Both the position numbers and the translations under genes were made by a program. A stretch of DNA of 64,000 nucleotides. It comes from Caecitellus pseudoparvulus. Taxonomy: Eukaryota > Bigyra: Bicosoecida. Location: contig CBFFRQ010000032.1 in the NCBI GenBank assembly GCA_965644315.1, forward strand, positions 620,001 to 684,000, in the 5' to 3' direction. Numbering within the stretch: position 1 is the stretch's first letter; every line of letters begins with the position of its first letter. The notes under the pieces were generated by a model. It searched no databases. It saw nothing but the letters and a program-made list of their open reading frames with translations, and was not told where the DNA came from. Below are positions 53,501-63,128 of this stretch, one piece after another.

Positions 53501-56500
53501 GCGGCGAGGCGGGACCAGCATCCAAGAGGCTGGTGGTGCGGGATGCAGCCTCCAGGGCCAGCACCTCCTCCCGCTTGGCGGCGCAGACGGCGTGCACGGC
53601 TGTGGCGACAGCCCTCAGGCACCGCACCCACAGGTCGTGGGCGTGGCTGCGCTGGTTCAAGTCATCATACCCCCGGTGCAACGCTGGGCCCAAGCCGAAG
53701 CCTGCCCCTGCCCACTGGCTGTCCAGCATTTGCGCCACGTCGCAGGTGGCGGCGAAGGGGCGCCCTGGGTCAGACACCCTGCGGGAGATGCCCAGAGCCC
53801 CACCTGCTTCCCGCCGCTGCATGGTTTTCTCCATATGCGCCCACAGCGGGCAGTCCAGCAGTGCCGCCAGGACGCCCCCCTGCAACATGGCCGTCACACA
53901 AGAGGCATAGGTGGCCATCTGCCCCAAGAAGCGCAGGCTCACGTCCATGCGCTGCAAGCCACCCTCCAGTGGCCGGTGCAGTGCACCCAGCAGGCGCGTG
54001 GGGCAAGGGACCCCATGGCGCACCGAGCCACCCGTGCCAAGCCCGATGGGCGACGCAGGCGGGTGCTGCGCGTCCCACCAGGCGGCGTGCCACTGGAAGA
54101 CCCGAGTCACCTGCTGTGCGGCAGTGGTGAAGCCACGTGCCAGTGCCCGCAGCACGCCCCGCCCCACGAGCATGTTCAAAAAGTCCCGTGGCGGCAGAAT
54201 CTGGCAAGAAATGTCCAGGAGAGAGGTGGAGGCAAGGAAGGCCTGCGTCTCAGCTTCCAGGGCTGCCTGGGTGAGCAGCGTGGAGCCGGCAACGGGAACC
54301 CACTCTCCGCGCTGCAGCACCATGGGCAGCGGGGCCTGCTGCAGGGCGGGGCACTGCACGACGTGCTGCGCCGCCACGCGCAGTGCCCGCAGGGCAGACG
54401 TGTGCAGCCCTCGCATGCTGAGCCCGGCAGCGCCAGCACTGAGAGCCTCGCCCGCCAGGCCCGAGCTGGGCCGCACACCAGGCGGCGGGGCCATGCTCGG
54501 CACACTGTTGGAAGCTTGTGCGGCCTGGGCCTTCCACAGGCACTGTGCGTGGCGCAGCAGGTGCACGCAGGTGGTCAGCAGGGACGTGTGCGTGGCCACC
54601 AGCACACTGCGCTGGGCAACACCCAGTCCATTCACCCAGCGCACCAACGCTGCTGTGTGCATGGCACTGTGCTGTTTGGACCGTGTGGCGGGAGGGTGTG
54701 GCACCGCCCCGGGTGGAATGAGAGGCGTGAGGGTCGCCACCGCAGCCAATGCCGGCTGCAGGGCGCGCATGGTGAGGCTGGCCGGCACGAGAGCCGTCGG
54801 CGGGGGGTCGTCCCCCTCCCGGCCATGCAGCTGGTGCACGATGCACGCCAGGGCAGTGCGCGCCCAGTGCAGCGCCGTGCGGGAGGACACTGTGCCCCAG
54901 GCACGCGTGCCTGCCAGGCGCTCCAGCAAGCACACCGCCGTGTGGAAAGGTGCGGGGCTCGCAGGGCTGTACAATGGCACCCGGTTGACAGCTGCCTGCA
55001 GCAGCCCCCGCCAGCCACACAGCAGCAAAATGTGCGCGTCAGCCACAGAAGCGGCGCAGCCAGCGGCAGCAGCTGCCCACAGCACACTGCCCACACGGCG
55101 ACTGTCCGCCAGGACGGTTGAGTCGGCCACTGCGGCATGCCGTGTGGCTGCCTGCACGCCGTGGCGCGCGACCAGCGCCGCGCCTTCTGGGGACAGGCCC
55201 ACCGCCACGTGGCGCGACATGTGGTGCAGAAGGCAGCTGACCTTCGCCTCCCGCCACACACCAGCCAGGCCCGTGACTCGAGCTAGGGCCGACAGGTTAA
55301 ACAGGAACTCCTCCCCGTACATGCTGGTGCCATCCGCCTCTGCCTGGTCCACGCTGTACAGAGCCTGGGCCAGCTGAGGTGCGACGTCTTCCAGGGCGTC
55401 CGCGTTACCTTCCCCTGCCGCGACGCGAGCAGTGGCCAGGGCGGCCTTGAGGGATAGGCTGCCGCCCTGTAGCGGCTGCGCGAAGAACTGCAGCACGACG
55501 CCAGCCTGGGATGCGGCCAGATGGGCTTCCTGCGCGGTGCGCGCCGCCGTCTCCAGGGACACGGAGAGGGCCTCCCGGAGCCAGGCAGCCAATGGCGGCG
55601 TGCCTCCAGGCAACGTCGCCGTCTGCGTGAAGGCGCCTAGGCTGGGCGTGCCGGGCTGCGCCAGGCCTTCCCCAGCCTCAGCCAAGGCTGCATCGAGCTG
55701 CTGGGCGCCGGCACCGCCACTGGCGCCGAACCACCTGCTGAGTGTGTGAGAGAGGTGTCGCGGCAGCGTCGCATGCTCTGCGCCAGCCAGCACCTCTGCT
55801 GTAATGATGCGGAAAGCCGCAGCTTTGGCTGCCAAGGCGTGGGCGTACCGTGCCGACTCTGAGGGCAGCCAGCAGGGCTCCCCTTGCCCTGCAAGGCGCT
55901 CCTCTGGGATGCTGTGCGCGGGGATGACGGGCGGGAGCAGCGGCGTGCTACTGAGGATGTCTGTGATGCCTTCCCAGAACGGCGCCGTGCGACGCAGCAC
56001 TCCGACACAAGCGCGGGCACAAGCGTCCCCACCACGCGCTGCCTCCCACAGCGCCTCCACCGTCAGCAGCGCACTCGCGAGCAGGCGCGGCGCGGACTTG
56101 AGCAGGGCCTCGCTGCCTGTGACAGTGGCGATGAGTTCCAAGAGCAGGGACGGACGGGGCAGGTCACGCGCTGCCACGGTGCGGTCATCAACCTTGTCAG
56201 GGTCCAGCAGCATCTTCGCGGCTAGGCGGGGGTGGCACTGCAGGCACACCCGCAAGAACTCCAGCACGTCTGGGCGGGCTGCCCGAGCGACGGTCGTGAC
56301 GCGCCAGGGGGCTGAAGCGCCGCCAGGGGGCGCCTCAGCTGGACCCAGGAGAGCCTGTGCCAAGGCCGGCACATCGCGTAGGAGCATGGTGAGCAAGTCG
56401 TGTTTGAGGGGGCCAAGGTGGCTGCCGCCCTCGCCCACGGCCCCGCCCTCCCAAGGAGACGCGATGGAGGTGGCAGGGGGCAAAATGCCTCCGGGCAGCC

Positions 56501-59500
56501 GAAGCCAAGCGGGCACCCCCGCGCTACCGGCCCCTCCTGGCTGCAGCATGAGCGCCCGCACACGAGCGATGCTGTCCATGGTGCTCTGGAAGGGGCTCTG
56601 CTGTGAAATGTCTGCCGGGATGCCGTCACTGCTCGTGGCCTGCAGGGGCGCCAGGCGAGCGAGCTTGGAGCTGCGTCGCAGGGCAGATGCCTGCGCCAGG
56701 GCGGCGCTGGGCGCACTTAGGAGTCGTGCGAGCGCCAGCACCTTGGCCCCTGCCGCCAGCACTTGGGCGGCCAGGCTGCTGACGTGCACTGCCGCTGGGC
56801 CGGCCAGAGTGCAGTCCAGCAGCCACGCCTCCACCCCCTCCACGATGCTCGTTGCCTCCTCTGGGCTGGCTGTGGGCAAGCGCTGCAGGCTGGCGAGGGC
56901 AGGGTGCTGGTGAGGAGACACGCCGCCAGACCCTGCCGCCCCATAATCGACGAGACCAGCCAAGCACACGACACTGGTCACGTCGGGCTGCCCTGGTGCG
57001 GTGCTGTGCCGCAGCACCTGCTCAAGGGTGGACGCTTTATGCAGCACGCCCCAGGCGAAGCCCATGTTGAAGCCGCCCCATGCGTCAATGCTCTGCCCTT
57101 CCATGGCACCCTCTTGCTGTCGCCGCGGCCGCCCCTCCAGCACCTGCAGCCACAGGCTCAGGGCGGAAGTCGTGCAGCCCTCCAGCGCGGCCAGGTCACC
57201 CGCAGACGACGCCACGGCCCGCACACCCCGCTCCCAGTTGAGAGGAAGGATGCCTTTCTGTTGGGAGGGGCTCGTGCTGGGCAGGTCCTCCTCCCAGGCC
57301 ACCTTGACAGGCGGCGCTGGCGGCACGTGAGCTGCCGAGGACGCCAGCAAGGTGGCTGCATGCACCAGGGCGCAACGCAGGGAATCCTCCCGCATGAAGG
57401 TGTTCAAGATGCCGTCTGGCAGGTGCCCCGCCCAGTCCAGGTCCATGCCACCTGGCACGGTGCCCCGCACAGCAGCCAAGGTGCCTTCGGATACGAGCAC
57501 CGTGTCTGGCCCCGCCTCGTTCCACGGCGAGCCACCCTGCTGCATGACAAGCGACACCATGTCACAAGCACCTTGCAGCACTTGCCACAGCACGCCGTGC
57601 TTGCCGGCCGGCACACACCACTGAGCAGCACTGTCCAGGGTGTGCAGGCTGAGCTGCACACAGCCCGACAGCAGCACAGCCTCCAGTTGCTGCCGCGCTT
57701 CGAACCGCGCCGTCAAGTGCGACACGAAGGACGCCACAGCCCCTGTCATGCTGTCTGCAGGCACGTCTGACAAAGCGGATGCAGCACGCCCCGCCGCTTC
57801 TTCCCTTGCCACCATCTGCACGAACTCATGGTACTGCACTTCCCCGTCGCCGTTGGCGTCCAGCCGCTGAACAAGCATGCGCACGACCTCGGGTGGCGCG
57901 TGCAGGCCCAGTGCTGCCAGTGTCGCCTCGAACTCGGCGACGGTGATGGAGCCATCCCCGTCCAGGTCAAACAGGGAGAAGGCTGCCCGAACGTCCAGCT
58001 GCGCCCTGCGAGACAGCAGGCACTGCACCATGGCCTGCAGCACCCCTTGGCCGGCAGCCACGGCGTCAAGGCCGTCTTGTTGCCCTCCCTCCGCTCGGCC
58101 CATGCCGGCGGCGAGGTATTTGAGCAGGCTCACGCCCACCACGTCGTCATCGGCGCTGCCACCCTCCAGGCCTGCACCGGCACTGGGCAGCACAGCAGGG
58201 ATGTCGCAGGGCCTCCACCACAGCGCACGACCATCCCAACTGCTTGCCAGAACAGCAGCAAACTCGCTGGGGCGCAAGGGCGCCACCGCAGCAAGCGCGC
58301 CAAGGCTGGAGCTGAGCAGGCGCCTGGCCCACTCCCGCAGATCAGCCAGCGCCAGCATGCTTGTGCTGGTGGCTGATGTGCCCGCTGTCGCGGCAGCGCC
58401 CTCCGCTGCCACGCTGCGCAGGGCGCTGTGGGCTGTGCTGGCTGACGTCACTGTGCCGGAGGAGAAGCCGACAACGGAGGCGCCCACACCCCGTGCCGCG
58501 GAAGTGGGGGAGGGAGTGAGGGCTGGGCTGCCCAGCACCGCGCGTGCAGCAGCGGATGAAAGCAGGTGGGAGGAGCTGCCCGCGCCACTGCCGCCAGTCC
58601 ACGCCACGGCGAGGGATGCGCTTGCACTGGGCCCTGCCTGCAGCACCTGCTCCGCGGCTGCCACCAGGCTTGCAGCAATGCTCAGCATCCAGCGCACGAT
58701 GTCGCCCACCTCGGCATCCAGCACCACGGCATCCAGTGGCACGTTCCACGGGTCGTTGCGGCGCCGAGCAGCCTTGGCTGTATCAGGCAGGGCAGTGCCA
58801 GGGGCGCTCAAGGCGGTGGCAGCGGTGCGCCGCGCCACTCGTCGGCACTGCACCACTGCAGTTGCCACTTGCTGCAGCGCTTCCTGAGCTTGAGCCGTGC
58901 TTGCAGGGCTACCGACCAACCCGCTGAGGAGGTCCATGGTCGCGACGCACTCAGCCAGCACCTCCTCCTGCACTGCGGCGATGGTGCCCGCCCGCCGCCC
59001 AGCCCACGCAGCCCAGCCTGCTCGGGCCAGCAGGGAAGGCAGTGCCGGCTGGCGCCAGTTCCACACGATGTGCATGGGGGCAGCAAGCGAGCCCTGTTGC
59101 TGCCGCGGCAGCACCGGCGCGCCACAGGCAATGCTGGGGCACGGTGCGGTGGGGGTCCCGGTGAAACCCAGAACCGTGCCGGTGGTGCCAGCTGGGATGA
59201 CGGTGGCGGCGTGGGGAAAGATGAGGGGGGACGTCAGCGTCACGACACTGCCCCGCACGACGCTGCTGCCGTCCAGGCACACCATGGCCCGCGTGGCATC
59301 CATGCAGATGCCGGCAAACTTGCCCACTTGGTGCTGGGCATGCTCAGCCACCGCTGCGGCTGGCTCGGGCCCGCCACTGGCGCCGCTGCGCAGGAGACGT
59401 AGGAGGGGCAGGGGGCTCTGCGGGAAGGCTGCGGTGCTGGCCTGCAGCATGGCCAGCTGTGACTCGCGGGGCCCCTGAGCCCCCGCCCGCCCTGAGCCTT

Positions 59501-61268
59501 CCCAGCACTGCATGGCACGGTCTGGGGCCGCCTCTTGGCACATGGAAGCGACTGCGACTAGCAGGGGCAGGGTGGTGGACGGCTCGGGCCGCGGCAGCTG
59601 GTGCAGGGACACGGCGGCCAGGAATCCAATGATGACGTCATGGATGACTGTGGCAGCCTCACGAGCTGTCTCCCCTGCGCTGGGAAGCGAAGTCGCCCCA
59701 GCCATGACAGCGGCCGCTGCCACATCCTCTTCGTCGGGCTGCGGGACATGGCCCACCTGCTCTGGTGCCGCCACCCCCTGCAGCTGGCAGCACAAGGACT
59801 GCAGCGTGCACTCCACGTCGCCCTCACACCCAGCGCTGCTTCCACGCATGTGCAGCGGTGCTGGGCGCGGCACGGCTGGCCAACCCTTCTCCATGCCCCA
59901 CACCGGCGACGCCTCCTCGAGCAGCCCCTGGTCTGCGCTGGCACTGGACGTTGGTGGGAAGGAGGCGCCCCAGTCACTGTGTTGCGCCGCGACCAGCAGG
60001 CGCCGGGCGTGTGTGGCGCTGGCCAGCACGAGGCGGTTGTTGCCCACCCACTGCTGCTCCTCGCCCGCTGTAGACTCGCGCAGCAGTTGGCAGGTGCCCA
60101 TACCCAGCAGTACTTCTTCCCGTTGCCGCTCCAGCGTCAGGAGGGCCGACCAGGCGAGGCAGATGAGGGCCACGGAGCCCTGCGTGCAGGACAGGGACCT
60201 ACCCTGTTTCTGGCCTTGACTCAGAGCATCCCCCAGCAGCGGCAGCATGCTGGAGCGCACGTACCCCATGATGCGGGCCAGGCCTTCCCGGCCGAAGGGG
60301 TGGCGCCGGGCTCCGGCCTCCCTGGCCCCCGCTGCGCCCTTCGCAAAATCGAAGGTGAGCGGCGTCAGCAGCGCCAGGGCAGCAGCGTGGCTGCGACGTG
60401 CTTTGAGGGACCGCACGCCGGCAGTGTCGGGCAAGAGAGAGCCGGCAGGGGCGGGGACACCCCACTGCTCGCCGACGACCAGCTGCTGGGCTAGGCGCAC
60501 CCAGTCTTCCACGGCAATGTCGCAAGAGGTGAACGTTGCCACGGAAATGCAGTGCAGCACAATGACCTGCTCCTGCACGCACTGCAAGGCCCACGCCTGC
60601 AGTTGCCCAGTGCTGAACACAGCCGCTTGTTGGGGCGTGATGCTCAGGCCCGAGTCGGCTTCGCTGGTCAGGCTGGCAAAGGCGGGCACCTTGCTGGTAC
60701 ACAGGCCTTCAAATGTGTTGATGAGTTGGTGGCTGGGGCCGTGCGGCTGTTCCAGGCTTTGCAGCGCCTCCCGCGCCAGGGCCCCGTCGCCATCCGCCTG
60801 CCGGGCTAGGCGCAGCAGCTCCCTGACGAGGGCAAAGACACATGTGCGCTGGCGGTAGGCAGCAGAGAGCAGGGCGTCCACGTCATGGATGTCGAATTGA
60901 GCCCCCTCCACGTGTAGTCTGTGAGCCAGGTCGGGATTCGTCACCGCCAGCGCATAGGCAGTGGCAGGGTCCAGAGCCAGGCCGGCTGCTGCCGTTTGCA
61001 GGAAAGCCTTCGCTGGCGCTGTCGGGGGCTTGGGCGGCGCATCAGGCAACCGTGGATGCACGCAGTGCCTGTCTTGCAACGTAACTTCGGCCTGGGTGTG
61101 GCCTCCCTCGGCGAGTCGCTTCAAGGTTGCGCCCAGCTCAGTTGAGAAGGCAGGCTGGACGATATGCTGCACGCTGCACCTGCTACTGACGCGAATGGGC
61201 GCTCCGTCTCGCACAGACTGCACTACTTTCAGCCACGAGGAGGGCAGGCACCCAAGAATGAGTGCCAT
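50550..61268 (-). CDS. Giant NUP188-like scaffold nucleoporin with an EF-hand pair
   Basis: A single open frame of 3,572 codons, the largest in the window. Several segments resemble NUP188, an inner-ring nuclear pore scaffold built of alpha-solenoid. A small beta-rich, SH3-like stretch lies near residue 676 (SVVRGSVVTLTSPLIFP, AGTTGTVLGFTG). Around 1669 there is VLEFLRVCLQCHPRLAAKML, then LLTVEALWEAARGG and LRRTAPFWEGITDILSS (~1761). These match in order what I recall of human NUP188. Human NUP188 is ~1,750 residues, so this is about twice as long, largely through Ala/Ser/Gly-rich linkers. An EF-hand pair at ~1090-1155 (FDLDGDGSITVAEF; LDANGDGEVQYHEF) has complete calcium ligands and is not part of any nucleoporin I know. 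Alternatives are another large alpha-solenoid protein or two fused genes. The frame has no stop or obvious splice pair at any internal junction. Confidence 0.55.
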   Translation of the reverse strand: MALILGCLPSSWLKVVQSVRDGAPIRVSSRCSVQHIVQPAFSTELGATLKRLAEGGHTQAEVTLQDRHCVHPRLPDAPPKPPTAPAKAFLQTAAAGLALDPATAYALAVTNPDLAHRLHVEGAQFDIHDVDALLSAAYRQRTCVFALVRELLRLARQADGDGALAREALQSLEQPHGPSHQLINTFEGLCTSKVPAFASLTSEADSGLSITPQQAAVFSTGQLQAWALQCVQEQVIVLHCISVATFTSCDIAVEDWVRLAQQLVVGEQWGVPAPAGSLLPDTAGVRSLKARRSHAAALALLTPLTFDFAKGAAGAREAGARRHPFGREGLARIMGYVRSSMLPLLGDALSQGQKQGRSLSCTQGSVALICLAWSALLTLERQREEVLLGMGTCQLLRESTAGEEQQWVGNNRLVLASATHARRLLVAAQHSDWGASFPPTSSASADQGLLEEASPVWGMEKGWPAVPRPAPLHMRGSSAGCEGDVECTLQSLCCQLQGVAAPEQVGHVPQPDEEDVAAAAVMAGATSLPSAGETAREAATVIHDVIIGFLAAVSLHQLPRPEPSTTLPLLVAVASMCQEAAPDRAMQCWEGSGRAGAQGPRESQLAMLQASTAAFPQSPLPLLRLLRSGASGGPEPAAAVAEHAQHQVGKFAGICMDATRAMVCLDGSSVVRGSVVTLTSPLIFPHAATVIPAGTTGTVLGFTGTPTAPCPSIACGAPVLPRQQQGSLAAPMHIVWNWRQPALPSLLARAGWAAWAGRRAGTIAAVQEEVLAECVATMDLLSGLVGSPASTAQAQEALQQVATAVVQCRRVARRTAATALSAPGTALPDTAKAARRRNDPWNVPLDAVVLDAEVGDIVRWMLSIAASLVAAAEQVLQAGPSASASLAVAWTGGSGAGSSSHLLSSAAARAVLGSPALTPSPTSAARGVGASVVGFSSGTVTSASTAHSALRSVAAEGAAATAGTSATSTSMLALADLREWARRLLSSSLGALAAVAPLRPSEFAAVLASSWDGRALWWRPCDIPAVLPSAGAGLEGGSADDDVVGVSLLKYLAAGMGRAEGGQQDGLDAVAAGQGVLQAMVQCLLSRRAQLDVRAAFSLFDLDGDGSITVAEFEATLAALGLHAPPEVVRMLVQRLDANGDGEVQYHEFVQMVAREEAAGRAASALSDVPADSMTGAVASFVSHLTARFEARQQLEAVLLSGCVQLSLHTLDSAAQWCVPAGKHGVLWQVLQGACDMVSLVMQQGGSPWNEAGPDTVLVSEGTLAAVRGTVPGGMDLDWAGHLPDGILNTFMREDSLRCALVHAATLLASSAAHVPPAPPVKVAWEEDLPSTSPSQQKGILPLNWERGVRAVASSAGDLAALEGCTTSALSLWLQVLEGRPRRQQEGAMEGQSIDAWGGFNMGFAWGVLHKASTLEQVLRHSTAPGQPDVTSVVCLAGLVDYGAAGSGGVSPHQHPALASLQRLPTASPEEATSIVEGVEAWLLDCTLAGPAAVHVSSLAAQVLAAGAKVLALARLLSAPSAALAQASALRRSSKLARLAPLQATSSDGIPADISQQSPFQSTMDSIARVRALMLQPGGAGSAGVPAWLRLPGGILPPATSIASPWEGGAVGEGGSHLGPLKHDLLTMLLRDVPALAQALLGPAEAPPGGASAPWRVTTVARAARPDVLEFLRVCLQCHPRLAAKMLLDPDKVDDRTVAARDLPRPSLLLELIATVTGSEALLKSAPRLLASALLTVEALWEAARGGDACARACVGVLRRTAPFWEGITDILSSTPLLPPVIPAHSIPEERLAGQGEPCWLPSESARYAHALAAKAAAFRIITAEVLAGAEHATLPRHLSHTLSRWFGASGGAGAQQLDAALAEAGEGLAQPGTPSLGAFTQTATLPGGTPPLAAWLREALSVSLETAARTAQEAHLAASQAGVVLQFFAQPLQGGSLSLKAALATARVAAGEGNADALEDVAPQLAQALYSVDQAEADGTSMYGEEFLFNLSALARVTGLAGVWREAKVSCLLHHMSRHVAVGLSPEGAALVARHGVQAATRHAAVADSTVLADSRRVGSVLWAAAAAGCAASVADAHILLLCGWRGLLQAAVNRVPLYSPASPAPFHTAVCLLERLAGTRAWGTVSSRTALHWARTALACIVHQLHGREGDDPPPTALVPASLTMRALQPALAAVATLTPLIPPGAVPHPPATRSKQHSAMHTAALVRWVNGLGVAQRSVLVATHTSLLTTCVHLLRHAQCLWKAQAAQASNSVPSMAPPPGVRPSSGLAGEALSAGAAGLSMRGLHTSALRALRVAAQHVVQCPALQQAPLPMVLQRGEWVPVAGSTLLTQAALEAETQAFLASTSLLDISCQILPPRDFLNMLVGRGVLRALARGFTTAAQQVTRVFQWHAAWWDAQHPPASPIGLGTGGSVRHGVPCPTRLLGALHRPLEGGLQRMDVSLRFLGQMATYASCVTAMLQGGVLAALLDCPLWAHMEKTMQRREAGGALGISRRVSDPGRPFAATCDVAQMLDSQWAGAGFGLGPALHRGYDDLNQRSHAHDLWVRCLRAVATAVHAVCAAKREEVLALEAASRTTSLLDAGPASPPLSRSLSRRASVGIGPQDGGGAGAGTGQEGVDPAAPPSDVPLHPMARTSSNAAADLAAGPSTLASLAEVPQLRTSMGSSSVAEWTGVGVGRGAGGRAQPLIGALPPSMAVVAELVGAAACEFIGTHRAALTSALSTRVHTLQSITEACAVADLFLAMLQPEAVVPWVRACQHRAAALLTRAGSKVPAGSTPFPDWAAMPLPAGAVDARGRLLGQHVYPIARVMSMAEAGVRDFALLLGSAAPYAPQSGVLRQVPGLTRSQRSVLAGGPVPRGSAMPLARALLLSCRQSMQYYNSVASAPEEGGADAPRRVRFAQDGASVDGGEGEDVWKGSLEDGLLRRQHLQRHTGMQLVPVAADEVVLAATRLDVQSQADAVQVAQDLDRTLSVDNGAESSIRAMGGVSVTEGDVSGAFVPLPPPSDDPGLSRDASEADDVLLGEGGGLSQRSLESPATAPPLHVTALVQRVQTLQSERGTSGGGAPTEASLLPGEAAPEAPSKAPSGSSTPSQQVRPFQLMVQKAYLMLLRRLAALAAAGSEHPLGPLARLVTDASGIGTDGTGEVREAEWGPEPGLDSSGFSQRTWQHFKAEWGGLLGSTGGSGSPRNTPEHAAARAALVRVAGVAVGLPARLPSASAAFGYNTRVLFTDASGADDTVSGGEWLALPPGIGHLLSVMRLLMAKGAGVAGLAVERRDTASQPSHSRRRDMRLSFAGSVEELEEGDEEGGAGGGAAAPPPPTARLASGARRGGSASDEQELSGLTLRHLAGTTLSLLATALDAHAAHHSLSPSAALALGRAVAVVVGDAGLSLDALAALTPDDADWSSPGHATSRAAGGAAARSPSVGASSMLSGGGSARGAGSTLSRRTGFTSSRGSAMNAQDVYHLSKCSPAALSTASLPAFQGSGGGGFSASRGGAPGAVTHAEVALAMEWQAATQLLCSIVGDQGFVRATVRYVHEVLRWRCLGDGLPSAVEAAREEFAAMVADASA

Positions 61269-62005
61269 GTCTAGGTGCTTGCTTGGCTGCCCGGTGCTTC
61301 CTCAATGCAGTGTAGAGGCTTGGCCGGAACTGGCCTGCTGTGGAAGCAACTTCCGCACCTGCACACAGGAAACCACGCTGTTGCCTGAGGGTGTCCCCGG
61401 GTGGCACGAGAGGCCATGGGCTGCACTGATTTGTCCATCTGAGTCAAATTGCCTGCACACTGCGCGGCCTCGTCGATGTGGCAACCGGCGTGTGCTGGAG
61501 CGGCATGGGGCGTGCCTGGCAGGGACGCAAGCACTCGTGTAGGCCCCCTGGACAAGCTTGCAGCAGGCACACTTGGCAGCACACAATACAACTCGACAAC
61601 CACGCGAACACTCCTCACGAGGATCAAGCAGACCACATGCCCAGTCCTATAAATTGATTTTCAACTCATGTACGTGCCGCAGTGTTGCGCCGTGTGTGAG
61701 AGAACGGCCAAAGCATGCAGGGGTGGGAAGCAATTACCGCAGCGCCTTTCGAGCTGCCACATGCCCTGGGATTCCCGCCACGAAAGCACCCTTCTGGTAA
61801 ATATCCCGTGCATAGACACTTTGAATACCTAGTCAGCCTGCATAGGTCGATCAGATCTCGAAGAGCGACTTCGAAACGTGCGTTCTGCAGGTGCTCTCGG
61901 CGTGCATGCTGGCTTGCTTGGACTTTCTCAGAAAGTCACGCGGGGTCCGCGAGCGTGTTCACGCTGCACGCACCGCACTGCCGCACCGCCTGCCCCTCAG
62001 CTGCC
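61269..62005. promoter_or_regulatory. Divergent intergenic region (737 bp), NUP188-like / Rab
   Basis: Separates two opposed starts. It holds the only good TATA-like string I noticed between genes, TATAAATT at 61648-61655, but it lies more than 350 bp from either start codon, so 5' UTRs would have to be long. The 61660-61860 stretch is less GC-rich than the rest. No RNA gene recognised. Confidence 0.4.
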
Positions 62006-62819
62006 ATGGCATCTACAACTCGCAACCCCTGGCTGCAAGATGAGTACGATTTCCTGTTCAAGTACGCTGCAGCGGGCTCGCACAACTTGCGACTGAGCAG
62101 CTCCGCACACTGGCCTTCCCACCTACACTCACAGGGCCGTTGTCGTGGGGGAAAGTGGCGTGGGCAAGAGCTCCATTGTCAGTCGCTTCGCCCGCAATGA
62201 GTACAACCCCAACTTTATCTCCACCATCGGCGTGGACTTCCGTGTCACGGGCACCAGCGTCGACGGCAAGTCCGTCAAGTACATGCTGTGGGACACGGCC
62301 GGGCAGGAGCGCTTCGCGCCCATCGTCACAACATACTACAGGGGTTCCCACGCAGTCGTGCTGGTGTATGATCGCACCGATTTGAGCACACTGCAAGCAG
62401 CCGCTGGGAAGTGGATGAAGCAGGTGCACGACCACGCGCGGGCAAACGCACCCGTGCTGCTGGTGGGGAACAAGGGCGACCTCGTACCACCCTCCGACTC
62501 CACCAGCGACCCAGACAAGGCCACGGACAGCGGTCTGCCGACACCTAGTGAGGTGGATGCGCTGGTGGAGGAGGTGCTGCACACGTCCCCCTTCGCTGAC
62601 CGCATCTTCGCCCACATCGTCACCTCGGCCAAGACGGGGGACAACGTCTCGCAGATCTTCGCAGAGCTGGCAAAGCACATGCTGGCCCAGGACTCCACGC
62701 ACCTGGAAGCCGCCTCTGCCAAGGAGGAGGCTGAGGGCAAGGTGGACCTGCGCCAGAGCAGGTGGTCTGGCAGGCCTGTGCAGGCTGACGAAGAGCCCAC
62801 TTGCTGCAAGCTGGGCTGA
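62006..62819 (+). CDS. Rab-family small GTPase
   Basis: A membrane-traffic switch GTPase. Two exons (62006-62061, 62135-62819) across a 73-bp intron (GTACGC) give 246 residues, longer than the usual ~205-215. G motifs: GESGVGKSS (P-loop), the switch I Thr in FISTIGVDF, WDTAGQERF (switch II), GNKGD (NKxD) and TSAKT (SAK). EYDFLFK before the P-loop and FISTIGVDF resemble the Rab1/Rab8 branch. An insertion of about 25 acidic/Ser-rich residues follows NKGD (PPSDSTSDPDKATDSG), displacing the next helix. The C-terminus ends PTCCKLG, so the twin cysteines lie three residues from the end, an acceptable though less common geranylgeranylation site. The start is the first ATG, inside GCCATGGC. Confidence 0.92.
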
Positions 62820-63128
62820 GGCCCGGGTGCCCACCTACGTGCGCGTGTGCTTGCCCAAAGTATCGGCCTTGCAGTGCCCCGCTCCCCATCCCCACATGCC
62901 GGCGCACCTTCGGCTGAGAGATAGTGTCTCCCGTGCGCATCGCTCCACTCTGGCCAGGGTGCCACGCCCGGCCTCACACAAGGTGAAAATCCACCACAAT
63001 GCAACTTGCGACCTTCCCCGTTGCGTCAGCGAAGCAGCTGCCCACCACTTTGCCTCGCCGTCTGCCGCTGGACCTGCGTCAGGGAGCTTGCGTGCAAGCA
63101 CTGCTCCACCCTCGCCAGCGCACAGAAC

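Noticed and set aside
53373-55121. 582-codon plus-strand frame, and neighbours at 52828-53910 and 53911-55377
   Set aside because: All are antisense to the NUP188-like frame, which is longer and has recognisable segments. Composition fits antisense shadow.
61648-61655. TATAAATT as a functional TATA box
   Set aside because: More than 350 bp from either start codon and no similar element near other genes here.
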